Source: Pseudomonas guariconensis (GTDB lineage: Bacteria > Pseudomonadota > Gammaproteobacteria > Pseudomonadales > Pseudomonadaceae). From it: a stretch of DNA of 64,000 bases. Shown in pieces: positions 61,200-64,000 of the stretch. Each line of letters starts with the position of its first letter. Positions within the stretch are counted from its first letter, which is position 1. Location of the stretch: assembly GCF_900102675.1 (NCBI RefSeq), contig NZ_FMYX01000012.1, positions 1 to 64,000 on the forward strand, read 5' to 3'. Below the pieces are notes generated by a model. The model searched no databases, was not told the DNA's origin, and saw nothing but the letters and a program-made list of their open reading frames with translations. The position numbers and the translations under genes were made by a program.

Positions 61200-63518
61200 A
61201 TGCCTGACGCCACCCGCCACCTCACCCTCTCCAATAGCCTGCAGCTCACCCTGCGCCACGCCCCGCGCCTCAAACGCGCTGCCGCGGCCATCCGGGTGCA
61301 TGCTGGAAGCCATGACGCTCCAGCCCAATGGCCTGGGCTGGCGCACTTTCTCGAACATTTGTTCTTTCTCGGCACCGAGCGCTTTCCCCTGGCAGATGGC
61401 CTGATGCGCTACGTGCAGGGCCTGGGCGGTCAGGTCAATGCCAGTACCCGCGAACGCACCACCGATTTTTTCTTCGAAGTCCCGCCCCACGCGTTGGCAG
61501 GTGGCCTTGAGCGACTGTGCCAGATGCTGGCGGAACCTGACCTTAGCATCGAGCGCCAACGCCGTGAGCGGGAAGTGATCCATGCAGAGTTCATCGCCTG
61601 GGCGCGCAACCGGCAAGCCCAACGGCATTTCGCCCTGCTGCAGAGCGCAGCCCCTGCACATCCGCTGGGCGGCTTTCACGCTGGCAATCGATACACACTG
61701 GCCATACAGGCGCCAGCATTTCAGTTGGCGCTGCGCGACTTCCATCGATGCTATTACCACGGCGGGCAAATGGTGCTCAGCCTGTGCGGGCCCCAGTCGT
61801 TGGATGACCTTCAAACGTTGGGCACTCGCTTTGGCCTGTTGCTGGCCTCTGGCGATCCCACCGCGCAAGCCCTGCCGCCGAGGCTCTTGCAGCGTGCGGA
61901 GCCGGCCGCTGTCAGAGTCGATGATCGTCTCGACCTGCTGTTTGCCCACGAGCATCTGCCCGAGGGCACCGAAGCCGCCCTGGAGTTGCTGCTCGCCTGT
62001 CTGGGCGACAACCGGCCTGGCGGCTGGCTGGCCTATCTGCGCCAGCGCGGCTGGCTGCGCAGCTTCAAGGCCGAGCCCCTTTATGTTCATGCCGGGCAGT
62101 TGCTGTGGAGCGCCCAGCTACAGGTAAGCGAAGACGCCTCGCAAGATGAGATCCTGGCCTCGCTCCAAGGCTGGCTGGGCTTTCTGCGCCAGACCGATCA
62201 CAACGCACTGAACCGCACACATGCCCAGTTGCAGCAACGTCGCGCATACACGGCCAGCGCTCTGGAACTGGCGCGCCGGGATAGCACAGGTCTGCCCTTT
62301 CGCCACCTTGACGAGCAGGGCCTCGCGGCCTTGCGCACGCTGCTGGACAGCCTGCCGCACCGCGACCATGGCCACTGGCAACTAGCGCCCGCGGACCCCC
62401 TTTTGCTGGCAACCCTGCCTCGCCATGCGCGCGTAGCCCTGCCCGCGAGCCTCGCGATCAGCGATGCCTTGCCCGCTTCACGCCGCTTTGCCGCGCTCTA
62501 CCTGCGCTGGCACGTCAGCTCTCCCTTGGGCCAGCGCTTCCAACCCCTGCTCGAGCATTCGTTACAGCCGCTGGTCGAACGCGCCAAGCGGGCGTCATTG
62601 CAGTTGGATTTCACGGCGAGCGGCAATGCCTGGCAATTGCACTGCGCAGGTGCACCACAAGCGGTGATACGCGCACTCGACGAAGCCCTCCCGCTGCTAC
62701 GCCGACCTGGCGTGGATGACTGGATATCACCATCGGCGTCCAAGCCTGCGTTGGTTCCGATCCGCGCGTTGCTTCAGGCCCTGCCCGATGCGATCCGGCA
62801 CGACCCGTCTCGACAGCCCGATGACACAGTGCTGGACCAAGCCTCGCTTGACGTGCTCTGGCAAACCGCTCGCTGGCAGGGCTTGGCGGTGGGGTTCGCC
62901 GCGGCCGAGCAGTCAGCGCTGGCTGCAGCACTGCAGGGAGTGATGGGCACGCCTGAAACGCGCCATGCCCCTCCATCGCTCATGGGTCGTCGTTGGCATG
63001 CGCTACAGACCCCAGGCAGCGAACCGGCGCTGTTGCTGTTCTGCCCACTGCCCGCGCACCAGCAAGCCGCTGGCCGTCTGCTCGCCCACTTGCTGCAAGG
63101 CCCGTACTATCAGCGTCTGCGAGTCGAATTGCAGTTGGGCTACGCCGTGTTCAGTACCTTTCGTCAGGTCGAAGGTGTCTGCGGGCTGCTCTTCGGCGTG
63201 CAGTCGCCCAAGGCCAGCCATGCAAAGATCCTCGACCATATCCTGCATTTGCTCGGGCAGAACCTGCCGCTCGACGTGCAAGCCCGCGAAAACCTCGCCG
63301 CTCAATTTGAAGAAAATGCCATGAACAATGGCGATGTCGCGCAATGGGCATGGCAGACACACCTGGCTATACAAGCCGACGATCTTGCTGCGCTAAGGCG
63401 GTCTATCCTGACGACAGAGCAAACGCATCTGGATCGGCTCAGGCAGGCCCTGGTGACAGCCGAGTATGGCTGGGTGTGCCTGGCCAACGCCCCGGCGCCG
63501 GATGCCAGTTGGCACTGA
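61200..63518 (+). CDS. pqqF: PqqF-type M16 zinc metalloprotease
   Basis: 772 aa, large pitrilysin-like peptidase. The inverted zinc motif HFLEH is at 49-53, and a further Glu about 75 residues on (REVIHAEF) completes the site. The first half carries the active domain, and the second is a degenerate M16 copy. It is thought to trim PqqA during pyrroloquinoline quinone synthesis. It precedes pqqA by 167 bases on the same strand, the usual Pseudomonas order. Confidence 0.92.
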   Translation: MPDATRHLTLSNSLQLTLRHAPRLKRAAAAIRVHAGSHDAPAQWPGLAHFLEHLFFLGTERFPLADGLMRYVQGLGGQVNASTRERTTDFFFEVPPHALAGGLERLCQMLAEPDLSIERQRREREVIHAEFIAWARNRQAQRHFALLQSAAPAHPLGGFHAGNRYTLAIQAPAFQLALRDFHRCYYHGGQMVLSLCGPQSLDDLQTLGTRFGLLLASGDPTAQALPPRLLQRAEPAAVRVDDRLDLLFAHEHLPEGTEAALELLLACLGDNRPGGWLAYLRQRGWLRSFKAEPLYVHAGQLLWSAQLQVSEDASQDEILASLQGWLGFLRQTDHNALNRTHAQLQQRRAYTASALELARRDSTGLPFRHLDEQGLAALRTLLDSLPHRDHGHWQLAPADPLLLATLPRHARVALPASLAISDALPASRRFAALYLRWHVSSPLGQRFQPLLEHSLQPLVERAKRASLQLDFTASGNAWQLHCAGAPQAVIRALDEALPLLRRPGVDDWISPSASKPALVPIRALLQALPDAIRHDPSRQPDDTVLDQASLDVLWQTARWQGLAVGFAAAEQSALAAALQGVMGTPETRHAPPSLMGRRWHALQTPGSEPALLLFCPLPAHQQAAGRLLAHLLQGPYYQRLRVELQLGYAVFSTFRQVEGVCGLLFGVQSPKASHAKILDHILHLLGQNLPLDVQARENLAAQFEENAMNNGDVAQWAWQTHLAIQADDLAALRRSILTTEQTHLDRLRQALVTAEYGWVCLANAPAPDASWH

Positions 63519-63685
63519 ATCCAGCCGGATTGTTACGGGGACTGCAACGGCACTTTTCGAATAATTAACCTTTCGGTACAAATTTTTCTTGTAAGATAGC
63601 GCAATCTCAGTCAATGGAACCTCCTCCCCAAGGCGGCGCCAAACAAGTAACTGACCACCCAACCCCATCCGGAAGGAGAACGCCC
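63519..63685 (+). promoter_or_regulatory. pqqA upstream region with a -10-like element
   Basis: The gap between pqqF and pqqA has an A/T-rich block (63555-63600) ending in TAAGAT (63592-63597), a possible -10 without a clear -35. A strong GGAAGGAG ribosome-binding site lies directly before pqqA. Separate, high expression of pqqA is expected. Confidence 0.35.
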
Positions 63686-63757
63686 ATGTGGACCAAACCT
63701 GCTTACACTGACCTGCGTATCGGCTTCGAAGTGACCATGTACTTCGCCAACCGCTAA
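63686..63757 (+). CDS. pqqA: PQQ precursor peptide PqqA
   Basis: 23-aa ribosomal precursor of pyrroloquinoline quinone. The glutamate and tyrosine that are cross-linked are E15 and Y19, in the conserved context [11 protein letters not shown]. It is very short but unmistakable. The GGAAGGAG site is 7 bases before the ATG. It is followed by a hairpin and T run before pqqB, so most transcripts probably end here and supply excess precursor. Confidence 0.97.
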
Positions 63758-63772
63758 GCATCGCTGCGATTA

Positions 63773-63806
63773 GACGCCTCGGTCCGCCGGGGCGTTTGCG
63801 TTTTTT
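63773..63806 (+). terminator. terminator/attenuator between pqqA and pqqB
   Basis: A 10-bp stem with two G-T pairs (63773-63782 with 63787-63796) and loop TCCG, followed by TGCGTTTTTT. It lies 15 bases after the pqqA stop and 30 before pqqB, so it would partly separate expression of the peptide from the enzymes. Confidence 0.8.
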
Positions 63807-63835
63807 GGCAACGGTTTTTCGGATAGAGAGCAGCC

Positions 63836-64000
63836 ATGTACATCCAGATTCTCGGTTCCGCCGCCGGTGGCGGGTTTCCTCAGTGGAACTGCAATTGCGC
63901 CAACTGCAAGGGCTACCGCGATGGCACCTTGCGCGCCACCGCGCGTACCCAGTCCTCCATTGCACTGTCGGACGATGGCGAGCACTGGGTCCTGTGCAAC
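63836..64000 (+). CDS. pqqB: PQQ biosynthesis protein PqqB (5' part)
   Basis: The first 55 codons are present and the gene runs off the window. The metallo-beta-lactamase-like start ILGSAAGGGFPQWNCNCANC, with its conserved Cys cluster, is typical of PqqB, now considered a hydroxylase acting on the tyrosine of the precursor. It has a GAGAG site 6-7 bases before the ATG and lies just after the pqqA terminator. Confidence 0.93.
   Translation, partial: MYIQILGSAAGGGFPQWNCNCANCKGYRDGTLRATARTQSSIALSDDGEHWVLCN

Overview
The window is a 64 kb piece of chromosome from a fluorescent pseudomonad, most likely the Pseudomonas putida group. Gene order and protein sequences support this: separate rpe-gph-trpE and trpGDC clusters, osmC-like/vfr, murU-amgK divergent from lptD-surA-pdxA-rsmA-apaGH, prkA-yeaH-spoVR, tsaD/rpsU-dnaG-rpoD, davBA, and pqqF-pqqA-pqqB. 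GC is high almost throughout. It is nearly all core genome: no insertion sequence, prophage or CRISPR array was seen, and the only clearly accessory stretch is about 1.4 kb just after a tRNA gene (56.5-57.9 kb).

Layout. 0-0.4 kb: three tandem sigma-70 promoters pointing out of the window on the minus strand, as upstream of an rRNA operon. 0.4-10 kb: tyrS, an M23 endopeptidase, anmK, erpA, argC, hemJ, an SDR, hinT, coq7 and a membrane protein. 9.6-11.6 kb: OsmC-like protein, vfr and a lipoate-ligase-like protein. 11.7-19.7 kb: trpGDC and rpe-gph-trpE flanking the autotransporter esterase. 19.9-27.6 kb: a polyamine-type ABC transporter followed by a two-component system. 27.7-38.9 kb: a DUF3530-like protein and a J-domain protein, peptidoglycan recycling (murU, amgK), then lptD-surA-pdxA-rsmA-apaG-apaH-glpE. 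39.2-46.9 kb: prkA-yeaH-spoVR, cca, folK-folB and plsY. 46.9-52.6 kb: tsaD divergent from rpsU-dnaG-rpoD. 52.7-56.5 kb: a 1247-residue GGDEF/EAL protein and a CAU tRNA. 56.6-58.4 kb: the low-GC accessory pair and an Lrp-type regulator. 58.6-64 kb: lysine catabolism (davB, davA) and the start of the pqq cluster, with pqqB cut by the window edge.

How genes work together. AnmK, AmgK and MurU belong to cell-wall recycling that returns anhydro-MurNAc to UDP-MurNAc. LptD and its chaperone SurA share an operon. FolB/FolK and the Trp enzymes form short pathway clusters. DavB and DavA convert lysine to 5-aminovalerate beside an Lrp-family gene.

The most interesting signal is regulatory. The trpGDC leader encodes a 22-residue Trp-containing peptide whose last 14 codons, stop codon and downstream RNA are closely matched by the extreme 3' end of gph, directly upstream of trpE. 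The C-terminal tail of phosphoglycolate phosphatase therefore looks like a tryptophan leader peptide fused in frame to an enzyme. Other points are a decayed acetyltransferase gene near the tRNA, a tRNA promoter whose -10 hexamer contains the stop codon of the preceding gene, and a CCA-adding enzyme with a degenerate HD site.
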